A DNA stretch of 64,000 nt from Leifsonia sp. Leaf264. GTDB taxonomy: Bacteria; Actinomycetota; Actinomycetes; Actinomycetales; Microbacteriaceae. The stretch is from assembly GCF_001422325.1 (NCBI RefSeq), contig NZ_LMMR01000007.1, positions 365,539-429,538 on the forward strand, given 5' to 3'. The translations under genes were made by a program, and so were the position numbers. Under the pieces are notes generated by a model. The model worked only from the letters and a program-made list of their open reading frames with translations, ran no database searches and was not told the DNA's origin. Below, in pieces: positions 53,231 to 61,411 of this stretch. Within the stretch, counting starts at the first letter, position 1; every line of letters begins with the position of its first letter.

Positions 53231-54597
53231 GCTCACCGACCGAATCCCGTCTGGGCCGCACCTCGGCCGCGACGGGAACCCGCACGCGTGCAGCGACCGT
53301 CACGCGCTACGCCGAGACCCGGCGCGGCGCCGTGGCCGGCGCGGTGTTCGGCGTGCGCCGGGCGACGCGGGTAGGAGCCGACGCGCTGCGGCGCGCTGTG
53401 GAGTGGACGCGGGACACGGTCTCGCCGGCCGGTCTCGTGCTGGTCATCGCCGTGATCGGCGGGGTCGTCGCCGGACTCGGCTTCGGCTGGGTCGAGGCCT
53501 GGGTGGTCGCTGCCATCGCTGCCCTGCTGCTGCTGGCTTGCATCCCGTTCCTGCTCGGCGCCCACGACTACAGGCTGGAACTCGTGCTCGACCGCGACAG
53601 GGTCGTCGCCGGCAGCACCGTGGGCGGCCACCTCGACCTGGTGAACCGCGGCGAGCGGGCGTCGCTGCCCGGTGTCGTCGACATCCCCGTCGGCCGCGGC
53701 CTCGTCGAGGTGCACGTCCCCCTGCTGCGTGCCGGCGCCCAGCACCGCGAGAACCTCACCATCGGTGCCGAGCGTCGCGGCGTCATCGACGTGGGCCCGA
53801 TGACCATCTCGCGCGGTGACCCGCTCGGCATCCTGCACCGCGACATGAGCTGGCCCGACGTGCAGCGCGTCTACGTCCACCCCGTCACGGTCGCCATCCC
53901 GAGCACCAGCGCCGGTCTCATCCGCGACCTCGAGGGCACCCCGACGAGCGACCTGACCGACTCCGACCTCTCCTTCCACGCCGTGCGCGACTACGTCACC
54001 GGCGATTCGCAGCGGCACGTGCACTGGAAGGCGACGGCACGCACGGGCAAGCTCATGGTGCGCCAGTTCGAGGAGTCCAGGCACGCCCGCATCGCGATCC
54101 TGCTCGACCTCGACACCGAGGAGTTCGAGACCGATGACGAGTTCGAGATGGCCGTGAGCGCGGCGTCCTCCCTCGGCCTCAACGGCGTGCGAGAAGGTCG
54201 CGACGTGCTCGTCGCCGTCAGCGCCCCCATCCCCGAGTTCTCCCGTGATGCCGTCATGAGCATCAACACGGTTCCCACCCAGACGCCCAAGGCGATGCTC
54301 GACGGCATGGCCGCCATCCAGTCCCGGGCGAACGTCATGCGGCTCGAGGCCGTCACGGCCCTCACGGCGCAGAGCTTCCCCGACCTGTCGATCGCCTTCC
54401 TCGTCACGGGATCACGGATGCCGCTCACGCGCATGCGCCAGGCCGCCATCACCCTGCCCGCCCGCATCCGCACCGTCGCGGTCAGGTGCGAGCCTGGAGC
54501 CGAGCCCACCATCCGCACGGCCCGCGAGATCACGGTGATCACCATCGGCGCCCTCGACGACCTCACCAACCTGCTCGCAAGAGGAGCCCTGCGATGA
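53227..54597 (+). CDS. DUF58-domain membrane protein
   Basis: A 456-residue protein with an N-terminal ~50-residue basic region, two membrane helices (about 72-112), and the soluble DUF58 domain with its signature SDLSFHAVRDYVTGDSQRHV-H-W-K-A-T-A-R-T-G-K-L-M-V-R-Q-F-E-E-S near 245-280. DUF58 proteins have a VWA-like fold and are partners of MoxR ATPases; this pair is coupled by overlapping stop and start codons. Probably assembled in the membrane with the transglutaminase-like protein encoded next. Confidence 0.9.
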   Translation: MSSPTESRLGRTSAATGTRTRAATVTRYAETRRGAVAGAVFGVRRATRVGADALRRAVEWTRDTVSPAGLVLVIAVIGGVVAGLGFGWVEAWVVAAIAALLLLACIPFLLGAHDYRLELVLDRDRVVAGSTVGGHLDLVNRGERASLPGVVDIPVGRGLVEVHVPLLRAGAQHRENLTIGAERRGVIDVGPMTISRGDPLGILHRDMSWPDVQRVYVHPVTVAIPSTSAGLIRDLEGTPTSDLTDSDLSFHAVRDYVTGDSQRHVHWKATARTGKLMVRQFEESRHARIAILLDLDTEEFETDDEFEMAVSAASSLGLNGVREGRDVLVAVSAPIPEFSRDAVMSINTVPTQTPKAMLDGMAAIQSRANVMRLEAVTALTAQSFPDLSIAFLVTGSRMPLTRMRQAAITLPARIRTVAVRCEPGAEPTIRTAREITVITIGALDDLTNLLARGALR

Positions 54598-57098
54598 GCC
54601 GCCGCCGCGCCGCGCGGAAGCGCCGCACCGACCGCGCCATCGAGCTCTGGGGGCTCGGCTACCTAGCCGTCGGCGTCGTGCTCGCCACAGTCGCCGTCTG
54701 GCCGGTGTACCAGTCCTGGCGCGTGGTGCTGGTGGCCGTCGTCGGAGCAGGCGTCGGCGGCGGGATCGCCCTGCTGGTGCGGCGCCTCGGTTGGCGCGGC
54801 GTCACCGGCGCCCTGCTGGCCGTGCTCGTGACGCTCGCCGCCTACGCCGTGGTCGTGGTCCCCGTCGCGATCCCCTCGGCAGTCACGGGCATCCCGGGCA
54901 TCGCCCGCGGCATCCGTGATGGCATCGTCGGCATCGTCGTGGGGTGGAAGCAGCTGCTGACCCTCGACCTTCCCGTCGGGGAGTACCAGGCCGTGCTGGT
55001 GCCGTTCCTGATCGTGATCCTCGTCGGCACCCTTCTCGGCACGACCCTGGTTCTGCGCGATGACAGGTGGACGCCGCTGGCCGCGCTGCCCGTCGTGGCG
55101 ATGGTGCTGTTCGGTGCGACCTTCGGCTCCAGCGAGACCAGCGCGGCCGTCGACGTCTTCGGCGTCGAGCTTCCGGCGCCGCGCGAGCTGCTCCTCGCCG
55201 TGCTCACGCTGCTCGTGACCGTGGGCTGGTTGCTCGGCCGCTCCAGGCTGGTCCGGGCCAGGGCGCTCGCCCGCGCTCGAGGCGGGACGGTCAGCGGTGG
55301 CGGCGGATCCGTGTGGATCGCCGTGCGCCGCAATGCGCTCGCTGTCGGCCTCATCGTCGTCGCTCTGATCGGCGGACTCGCCGTCGCTCCGGCGGCCGCG
55401 CAGCTGGCCGATCGCGATGCGCTGCGAGACGGCATCGACCCGAGCATCGTCGTGCAGAAGCAGCCGAGCCCGCTGAGCGACTATCGCGGCTGGTTCGGAG
55501 TCGACTCCTTCGACACGGAGCTGTTCCGCGTCTCGGGTGACGTGGAGCGCATCGGGCGCCTTCCGCTGGCCGTGCTCGACGACTACGACGGTGAGACCGT
55601 GCACGTCGCAGCAGACACCCGCTTCTCCCGGCTGCCGCGGTCGGCCGGAGCCGGCGACGATCGTGTCGACCTCGGCGTGAAGGTCGGCGAGGGCTACAGC
55701 GGCGTCTGGGTGCTCTCGCCCGCCGCCCTCGCCGCCGCCCCCGACTTCACCGGCCCTCGAGCCGAGGCCCTCGACGACGGATTCGCCATCGCCGCGGACA
55801 GTGGTGGAGCCGTCGACGTCGCTCCGGCCGGTGACGACTTCGGCCTGCTGCCCGGCGACTCGTACACCCTGACCGCCGACGAGCAGGCGCCGCCCGCCGA
55901 CTTCGGCTCGGCGCAGGGGGCCGCCGCCGGCCTCGACCCCGATGAGTACCCGGCCCTGCTGGAATGGGCGTCGCTGCAGGAGCTGCCGCGCACCGGAGCC
56001 GGCCTGGCCGAGATCATCGACAGGCTGCGCGCCCGCGGCTACCTCAGCCATGGACTCCTCGACGACGCCGACTCCACCAGTTGGGTGCAGGCGCTGAAGG
56101 CCGACGGCCGCTACACCTTCCTCTCGAGCTACGCCGGGCATTCGCGGGCCCGCATCGAGACCCTGTTCACCTCGCTCGTCGACCAGCAGCGCCGGGCCGG
56201 GGCCAAGGCGAGCGATGCCACCCTCGTCGCCGCCGTCGGCGACGACGAGCAGTTCTCGGTCGCCGCATCGCTGCTGGCGACGGAGTGGGGATTCGAGTCC
56301 CGCGTCGTGGTCGGCATCCGTCTGCCTGCAGCCGACGAGGTTCCCGGCATCCCGGCCTGCGTCGAAGTGTGCACCGGCTCGCAGATGAGTGCCTGGGTGG
56401 AGGTGCGCGATCCGCGGGGAGGCTGGGTGCCCTTCGACGTCACCCCGCAGTTCGCGAAGGCCCCCACCGCCATCACCGAGGGAGAGCAGCTGCCGGAGAA
56501 CCCGACGGTTCCCGACGACGTGAAGAGCGAGGCCGTCGACCCGCCGCAGGCCCAGAGCGACGCCTCGGACGCCGATGTCGTTCCCACGGAGGACGGCGCC
56601 GTCGTCGCGGCGGGATTCTGGCCCGTCGTGCGCGGCGTCGCCATCGGAACCCTCGCCCTGCTGCTCCTGCTGCTGCCCATTGCGGCCATCCTGCTGGCGA
56701 AGGTGCTGCGCCGTCGCAGCAGGCGCGGTGCAGCCAGCGCCGAGGTGCGCATGGTGGGCGCCTGGGAGGAACTCATCGACGGCTACGCCGACGCTGAGGT
56801 GCCGTTCGAGAGGCTGCCCAGCCGGCTGCTGCTCGCGCGATCCGCCGGTCGCGCGGCCGCCGAGCAGCTGGCCCGCGAGGTCGACCGCGCCGTCTTCTCG
56901 GAGCATCCGCCCACGGCTGCCGATGCCGACTCCGCCTGGAGCATCGTCGACGAGGAGCGCCAGACACTGCGAGTCGGTTCGTCGTTCTGGAGACGCCTCA
57001 GCGCCGCCCTCACCCTGCGGTCGTTCCTGGCCCGCATCCGCAGTTCGAATCGTCCCGTCACCGTGCCCGTCAGCCTGCGCAAGGAGATCGCCCCATGA
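54594..57098 (+). CDS. Transglutaminase-like membrane protein, catalytic residues substituted
   Basis: An 834-residue protein of the TgpA/transglutaminase-like group. About seven membrane helices fill residues 18-290, a large extracytoplasmic domain covers ~310-670 and a last helix (about 674-700) leads to a cytoplasmic C-terminus. The transglutaminase core is recognisable at GDDEQFSVAASLLATEWGFE (about 548) and MSAWVEVRDPRGGWVPFDVT (about 597), but the catalytic Cys and His of the family (GxCExF and HAWxE) read Asp and Ser here; only the Asp of F-D-V-T-P remains. It is therefore probably a non-catalytic fold. Overlaps DUF58 and the FHA gene by four bases each. Confidence 0.88.
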   Translation: MSRRRAARKRRTDRAIELWGLGYLAVGVVLATVAVWPVYQSWRVVLVAVVGAGVGGGIALLVRRLGWRGVTGALLAVLVTLAAYAVVVVPVAIPSAVTGIPGIARGIRDGIVGIVVGWKQLLTLDLPVGEYQAVLVPFLIVILVGTLLGTTLVLRDDRWTPLAALPVVAMVLFGATFGSSETSAAVDVFGVELPAPRELLLAVLTLLVTVGWLLGRSRLVRARALARARGGTVSGGGGSVWIAVRRNALAVGLIVVALIGGLAVAPAAAQLADRDALRDGIDPSIVVQKQPSPLSDYRGWFGVDSFDTELFRVSGDVERIGRLPLAVLDDYDGETVHVAADTRFSRLPRSAGAGDDRVDLGVKVGEGYSGVWVLSPAALAAAPDFTGPRAEALDDGFAIAADSGGAVDVAPAGDDFGLLPGDSYTLTADEQAPPADFGSAQGAAAGLDPDEYPALLEWASLQELPRTGAGLAEIIDRLRARGYLSHGLLDDADSTSWVQALKADGRYTFLSSYAGHSRARIETLFTSLVDQQRRAGAKASDATLVAAVGDDEQFSVAASLLATEWGFESRVVVGIRLPAADEVPGIPACVEVCTGSQMSAWVEVRDPRGGWVPFDVTPQFAKAPTAITEGEQLPENPTVPDDVKSEAVDPPQAQSDASDADVVPTEDGAVVAAGFWPVVRGVAIGTLALLLLLLPIAAILLAKVLRRRSRRGAASAEVRMVGAWEELIDGYADAEVPFERLPSRLLLARSAGRAAAEQLAREVDRAVFSEHPPTAADADSAWSIVDEERQTLRVGSSFWRRLSAALTLRSFLARIRSSNRPVTVPVSLRKEIAP

Positions 57099-58564
57099 GT
57101 ACAGCCACGTCGGATCCCTCGGGCGTCATCGGTGCGCTGGTCGCCGTGATCGTGGTCTTCTCCCTGGTCGGCATCGCCGTCTACGTGTGGGACGCCCTCG
57201 CCCTGTCGCGACTGTTCCACCGTCTGGGCGGTGAGTCGTGGAAGGGCTGGGTGCCCATCCTCAACACCGCCGAGGTCTACGCACGCGGTGGTGTTCCGGC
57301 CTGGTCGGTGGTGTTCCTGTTCATCCCGATCGTGAACCTGTACGGCCTCTACCTGTACGTCATCGCCACGCACAGGATCAACGTGCTGTTCGGGCGGGGT
57401 GCCGGCAGCACCGTGCTCGCGGTGCTGCTGCGTCCGGTCTGGGCGACCCTGCTGGCCTGGGGGAGCGCGTCGCCGGATCCCGAGCGCGGGCGGATGCAGC
57501 CCGTACCGACGCTCAGTGAGCGGGTGGGACCGCTCATGGAGCCCGCGGCTGCTCCTCGCGATGCCTCGGGTTACGCCATTCCGCCGCGGGATGCCGCCGC
57601 CGACCCCGCCGTCTCGTCGTCGGCCGCCGCTGTCGCGGCAGCATCGGTGATCCCCGTCGCAGCTCCGGCTCCGCACCAGGCTCCAGACCTGCCCCCGGTC
57701 GCGCACGTGTCGATCGCCGAGACCATGGGACAGCCGGCACCCGTCGAGGCGACGAACCCCTGGGCGCCGCGCGACCAGGGCGCTGGTGCGTCGGCCGATG
57801 CCGCGCCTGCGGATCGCTCCGTCGCGGCACCGTCCACGCCGCCCCGCGTGCAGCCCGCCGAGCCGGCACCGGCACCGGCGCCGCCGGTGGTGGCCTCGCC
57901 GCCGGCGTTCTTCGAACCAGTTCCGGCGTCGGTGCCGCCGGTCGTGGTACCGCCGGTCGCTCCGCCGGCCCAGCCGGCTCCGGTTGCTCCGGTTGCTCCG
58001 CCGGTGCAGGCTGCCCCGCCCGCTGAAGCCGCTCCGCCCGCCGCGCCCGCTCCGGCCGAGGCTCCGTTGTTCACGCCGCCGGCTCCCGACGCCGACGCCG
58101 ACGCCGGCTCCGACGACGACTTCGGCCACTACGACACCATCATCACCGCCGGCCGCCCGGCCCCGGCCGACGACGTCGAGGAGGACGTCGACGACCTTGA
58201 GGCGACTGTCGTGGTCGACCGACGGCCGCGTGTGCGCTGGCGACTCGCCCTCGACGACGGAACCCTGCTCGACCTCACGGCACCGCGGGTGGTTCTCGGT
58301 CGCAACCCCGTGGCCGCCGACCCGGGAGAACAGGCACTCGCCGTTCCGGACCAGACGCGTACGCTGTCCAAGACGCATGCCCGACTCATCCTGGAGGACG
58401 GCGAGTGGACCGTGACCGACCTCGGATCGACGAACGGAGTGCTCCTCTACGACGAGCACGGCGGCGAGATCCTCGTCGATCCCGGCGTGGCGGTCTCGGT
58501 GGCCGACGGATTCGTCCTCGGCAAGGTGGCCATGCGTGTGACTTTCGTGGAGGAGACCCGGTGA
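57095..58564 (+). CDS. Membrane FHA-domain protein with RDD/DUF5684-like N-terminus
   Basis: A 489-residue protein. The N-terminal ~145 residues have three or four membrane helices of the DUF5684 type (LSRLFHRLGGESWKGWVPIL-N-T-A-E-V-Y-A-R-G-G). A long Pro/Ala/Val-rich linker (about 150-350) follows, then a threonine motif DDLEATVVVDRRPR (about 362-375) and an FHA domain (about 385-485) with Arg in VVLGRNPV, Ser/His in LSKTHARLIL and Asn in LGSTNGVLLY. The threonine motif closely resembles those in the tail-anchored protein downstream, so it may be phosphorylated by the operon kinase and read by an FHA domain. Confidence 0.9.
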   Translation: MSTATSDPSGVIGALVAVIVVFSLVGIAVYVWDALALSRLFHRLGGESWKGWVPILNTAEVYARGGVPAWSVVFLFIPIVNLYGLYLYVIATHRINVLFGRGAGSTVLAVLLRPVWATLLAWGSASPDPERGRMQPVPTLSERVGPLMEPAAAPRDASGYAIPPRDAAADPAVSSSAAAVAAASVIPVAAPAPHQAPDLPPVAHVSIAETMGQPAPVEATNPWAPRDQGAGASADAAPADRSVAAPSTPPRVQPAEPAPAPAPPVVASPPAFFEPVPASVPPVVVPPVAPPAQPAPVAPVAPPVQAAPPAEAAPPAAPAPAEAPLFTPPAPDADADAGSDDDFGHYDTIITAGRPAPADDVEEDVDDLEATVVVDRRPRVRWRLALDDGTLLDLTAPRVVLGRNPVAADPGEQALAVPDQTRTLSKTHARLILEDGEWTVTDLGSTNGVLLYDEHGGEILVDPGVAVSVADGFVLGKVAMRVTFVEETR

Positions 58565-59403
58565 CGGCATCCGTTCAGCGTGTGGTCGTGAACGTCGCGG
58601 CCGTGACCGACCGCGGCCAGAAGCGCCAGGCCAACGAGGACTCCGTGCTCGCCGAGCGGCCGATCTTCCTCGTGGCGGACGGCATGGGCGGCTACGACGC
58701 CGGTGACCTGGCGAGCCAGGCCGTGGTTGCTGCGTTCCGCGAGTTCATCACCGGCGGCGAGATGACGACCCTCGACGAGGTCCGCGACGCCCTCGGGGCG
58801 GCCGATGAAGCCGTCGACACCGTCTCTGCCGGCACCAGGCGCGGCGCGGGCAGCACCGTGGCCGGCATCGCCATCGTCGAGCACGATGGCAGGCCGCACT
58901 GGCTGGTGTTCAACGTCGGCGACTCCAGGGTCTACCGGCACGTCGGCAGCGAACTCGAGCAGATCACCGTCGACCACTCCCTGGGGCAGGAACTGGTCGA
59001 TCAGGGGCGGATGCGTCAGGACGAGCTCGCGACCTTCGACAAGCGCAACGTCATCACCCGGGCGATCGGGGCTCCGGACAGCACCGCTGACAGCTGGCTG
59101 ATGCCCGTGACCAACGGCGAGAGGCTGCTCATCTGCTCCGACGGGCTCACCTCCGAGGTGAACGACGAGGCGATCCGCGCGACGCTCACCATGAGCGGGG
59201 GACCGGACTCGGCGGCCGAGGCCCTCGTCCAGCGTGCCAACCGCGCGGGCGGGCGCGACAACATCACGGTCATCGTGCTCGACGTCGTCTCCGGCGGCGC
59301 CACCGGCGAGCCGACGGACACGACGGGCGCCCGTCTCACCGGGAGCGGCCTGACCGACTCCATGATCGACGACACCACGATCCCCGTGCGATCGGGCGTG
59401 TGA
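58561..59403 (+). CDS. PP2C-family Ser/Thr protein phosphatase
   Basis: A 280-residue PPM/PP2C phosphatase, the counterpart of the operon kinase. Metal and active-site motifs are intact: GQKRQANEDSVLAERPIFLV (Asp of N-E-D-S), VADGMGGYDAGDLASQ, NVGDSRVYRH, and GRDNITVIVLDV near the end. No membrane segment, so cytosolic. GTG 58561 overlaps the FHA stop, and the stop overlaps the next GTG, both by four bases. The ~30 C-terminal residues (TGARLTGSGLTDSMIDDT) are flexible. Confidence 0.95.
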   Translation: MTASVQRVVVNVAAVTDRGQKRQANEDSVLAERPIFLVADGMGGYDAGDLASQAVVAAFREFITGGEMTTLDEVRDALGAADEAVDTVSAGTRRGAGSTVAGIAIVEHDGRPHWLVFNVGDSRVYRHVGSELEQITVDHSLGQELVDQGRMRQDELATFDKRNVITRAIGAPDSTADSWLMPVTNGERLLICSDGLTSEVNDEAIRATLTMSGGPDSAAEALVQRANRAGGRDNITVIVLDVVSGGATGEPTDTTGARLTGSGLTDSMIDDTTIPVRSGV

Positions 59404-60077
59404 GCGTGTCCGGCGTCGACGATGAGGACGAGCGCACCGTGATCGTGGATCGCGGCGGCGGTGATGAGGACGAGCGCACTGTGCTGGTCGATCGCGGCGG
59501 CGACGACGAGGATGAGCGCACCGTGCTGGTCGATCGCGGCGGCGACGACGAGGAGGACGAGCGCACCGTGATCGTGGATCGCGGCGGCGGCGAGGAGGAT
59601 GAGCGCACCGTCCTCGTCGATCGCGCCGACGATCAGGTCGATGACGACGGCACCGCCGTGGTCGACCGGCAGCACTCCGTCGACGACGGCACCTTCGTCA
59701 TCGATCGAGCGACCCACGACCTCGATCAACCGCTGTTCCGCCCACCGCCCCCGGCGCGCGAGAAGGCACCGCTCGTCCGCCGCGGCCGCCGCACCGTGAG
59801 ACCGGCCCCGCTCGATCCCACCCTCGTGCGCACAGCACTCGAAGCGCCGGGGCCCGGAGCCGTCGCGCCGTACGGCCCGCGATCGCTGCCCGAACCGACG
59901 GCGCCGCCCGCTCAGCTCGCGCCGACGGCGCAGGCCACGCGCGTCGTCGACGGCAGCCTGCCCTCGGTCGAGGGCGAGGCCAGACGGGTGAGCCTCATCG
60001 CCGTCGGAGCCGTCGTCGCTGCGTCGGTCGTCTCGGTGGTCGGACTCGTGCTCCTGGCTGTGCTGCTGTTCGGCTGA
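59400..60077 (+). CDS. Tail-anchored protein with seven tandem Thr motifs (candidate phosphothreonine scaffold)
   Basis: A 225-residue protein. Residues 7-103 are seven consecutive units with core T-[VAF]-[ILV]-[VI]-D-R, five of them DERTV[IL]VDRGG; the Thr are at 13, 27, 41, 56, 70, 85 and 98, spaced 13-15 residues. A Pro/Ala-rich linker (105-195) and one C-terminal transmembrane helix (about 197-225) follow, so the array faces the cytoplasm. The same TVVVDR motif occurs once in the operon's membrane FHA protein. In context (kinase, phosphatase, two FHA proteins) it looks like a multivalent phosphothreonine docking scaffold; this is inference. Coupled to the PP2C gene by GTGA. Last gene of the operon. 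Confidence 0.8.
   Translation: MSVSGVDDEDERTVIVDRGGGDEDERTVLVDRGGDDEDERTVLVDRGGDDEEDERTVIVDRGGGEEDERTVLVDRADDQVDDDGTAVVDRQHSVDDGTFVIDRATHDLDQPLFRPPPPAREKAPLVRRGRRTVRPAPLDPTLVRTALEAPGPGAVAPYGPRSLPEPTAPPAQLAPTAQATRVVDGSLPSVEGEARRVSLIAVGAVVAASVVSVVGLVLLAVLLFG
59418..59708 (+). repeat. Tandem coding repeat, about 42-45 bp unit
   Basis: The DNA encoding the seven Thr motifs repeats GACGAGCGCACCGTG-[AC]T-[CG]-GT-[GC]-GATCGCGGCGGC almost exactly in the first five units, showing recent unit duplication or strong conservation. Units differ by whole codons, so reading frame is kept. Confidence 0.85.
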
Positions 60078-60103
60078 CGGCCGCCTCGACTGCCGTCGGG
60101 CTG

Positions 60104-61411
60104 TCAGAACTCCTCGTCGGCAGGCCGATCCAGGAAGCCGAGCCGTGATGGTGCGTCGGATGCCGGGTCCTCGGCATCGGTCCGGCGGCGCCGGCGGAGC
60201 ACGACGGCCGTTGCGATGATGCCGAGAAGCGTCGCGCCGACGATGGTGATGAAGGCCGTGGCGGCGCTCGTGGCGGCGAAGTTCGACTGGCCGTCGTCGG
60301 GGGTCACCGTGATCGTGGGAGGCCTCACGGCGCTTCCAGCGGTGTCGACGAAGGGACTCGCCGGCCCGCGGGTGGTGGCTGACGCCAGCAGCGTGATCGC
60401 GTCCGCCGGCTGGATGAGACCCCAGCCCGCGACGTCGTCGCGCTGGTCGAGGTCTGTACGCGCAGCCGTCGCCATCAGGCGGTAGGCCCAGCCGTCCGGG
60501 CCGTCGGAGGGGTGGGCGGCCGCGACGAGGGCGGCCGCACCGCTCGCGTACCCCGTGGCGAAGCTCGATGACGGCGCCTCGGTGGCGTAGACGCAGTCGC
60601 CGGCACCCGTCGCCGAGGTGGTGACCGCCTGCGCCGGGGCCGACACGTCGACCTGGGGTCCGTGGATCGAGTCGTCCGTCACGGTTCCGGATGCATCCGT
60701 CGCCGTCACTCCGAGAACACCCGGGTAGGCGGCGGGATAGCGGGCGCCGTCTCGCGTGTCCTCCGTCGTCGCCCTGTTGCCGCCGCTTGCGACCACCAGG
60801 CTGCCGGAGTCGTGAGCGGCCTTCACAGCCGCCTGCAGTTCGGCGGATCCGGCGACCTCGCTGAGTGACACGTTGATGACGTCGGCGTCATGCTCGGCTG
60901 CCCACCGGATGCCGGCGGCCAGCCGAGCCGTGGTCGGTCCGAAGCCGTCGCGCTTCGACTCGTCGTCGGTGCCCCTGAAGACCCGGACCGACAGCAGCCG
61001 GGCATCCGGCGCCAGTCCGATGACGCCCGACGATGGAACCGCTCGGGCGGCGATCTGGCCGGCGATGGCTGTGCCGTGTCCCTGCGGATCGCTCAGCCCG
61101 TCGGCGCGCTCGCCGTCGCCGACGAGGTCGATCCCGCCGATCACGGCGTCCTCGAGGTGCGGGTTGCCGACGTCGATCCCGGAGTCGACCACGGCGACGA
61201 TCACGCCCTGCCCGGTGCTGTGCTGCCACGCGGCCTCGGTCTGCAGCAGTGAGAAGGCCGCCGGCCTCTCGGAGGAGAACACGACGTTGCCGGGCTTGCA
61301 GGCCTCGTCGGCGGCCATCGCCGGCGCGACGTCGGGCATCGGCGACACCAGCAGGCCACCGGCGAGGATGCCTCCGAGCGCGACGGCGACGCCGATACGT
61401 CGGGGCGTCAC
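60104..61411 (-). CDS. mycP: Mycosin: type VII secretion-associated subtilisin-like protease
   Basis: A 435-residue membrane-anchored serine protease (S8), a structural part of ESX type VII secretion systems. The catalytic Asp is in IVAVVDSGIDVGNPHLEDAV, His in SDPQGHGTAIAGQIAARA and Ser in APSSSFATGYASGAAALVA, where the usual GTSFAAP reads SSSFATG. N-terminal signal (about 1-35) and C-terminal helix (about 390-412) followed by RRRRR match the family. GTG 61411 overlaps the EccB stop by four bases. The EccB and EccD genes are upstream. Confidence 0.93.
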   Translation of the reverse strand: MTPRRIGVAVALGGILAGGLLVSPMPDVAPAMAADEACKPGNVVFSSERPAAFSLLQTEAAWQHSTGQGVIVAVVDSGIDVGNPHLEDAVIGGIDLVGDGERADGLSDPQGHGTAIAGQIAARAVPSSGVIGLAPDARLLSVRVFRGTDDESKRDGFGPTTARLAAGIRWAAEHDADVINVSLSEVAGSAELQAAVKAAHDSGSLVVASGGNRATTEDTRDGARYPAAYPGVLGVTATDASGTVTDDSIHGPQVDVSAPAQAVTTSATGAGDCVYATEAPSSSFATGYASGAAALVAAAHPSDGPDGWAYRLMATAARTDLDQRDDVAGWGLIQPADAITLLASATTRGPASPFVDTAGSAVRPPTITVTPDDGQSNFAATSAATAFITIVGATLLGIIATAVVLRRRRRTDAEDPASDAPSRLGFLDRPADEEF

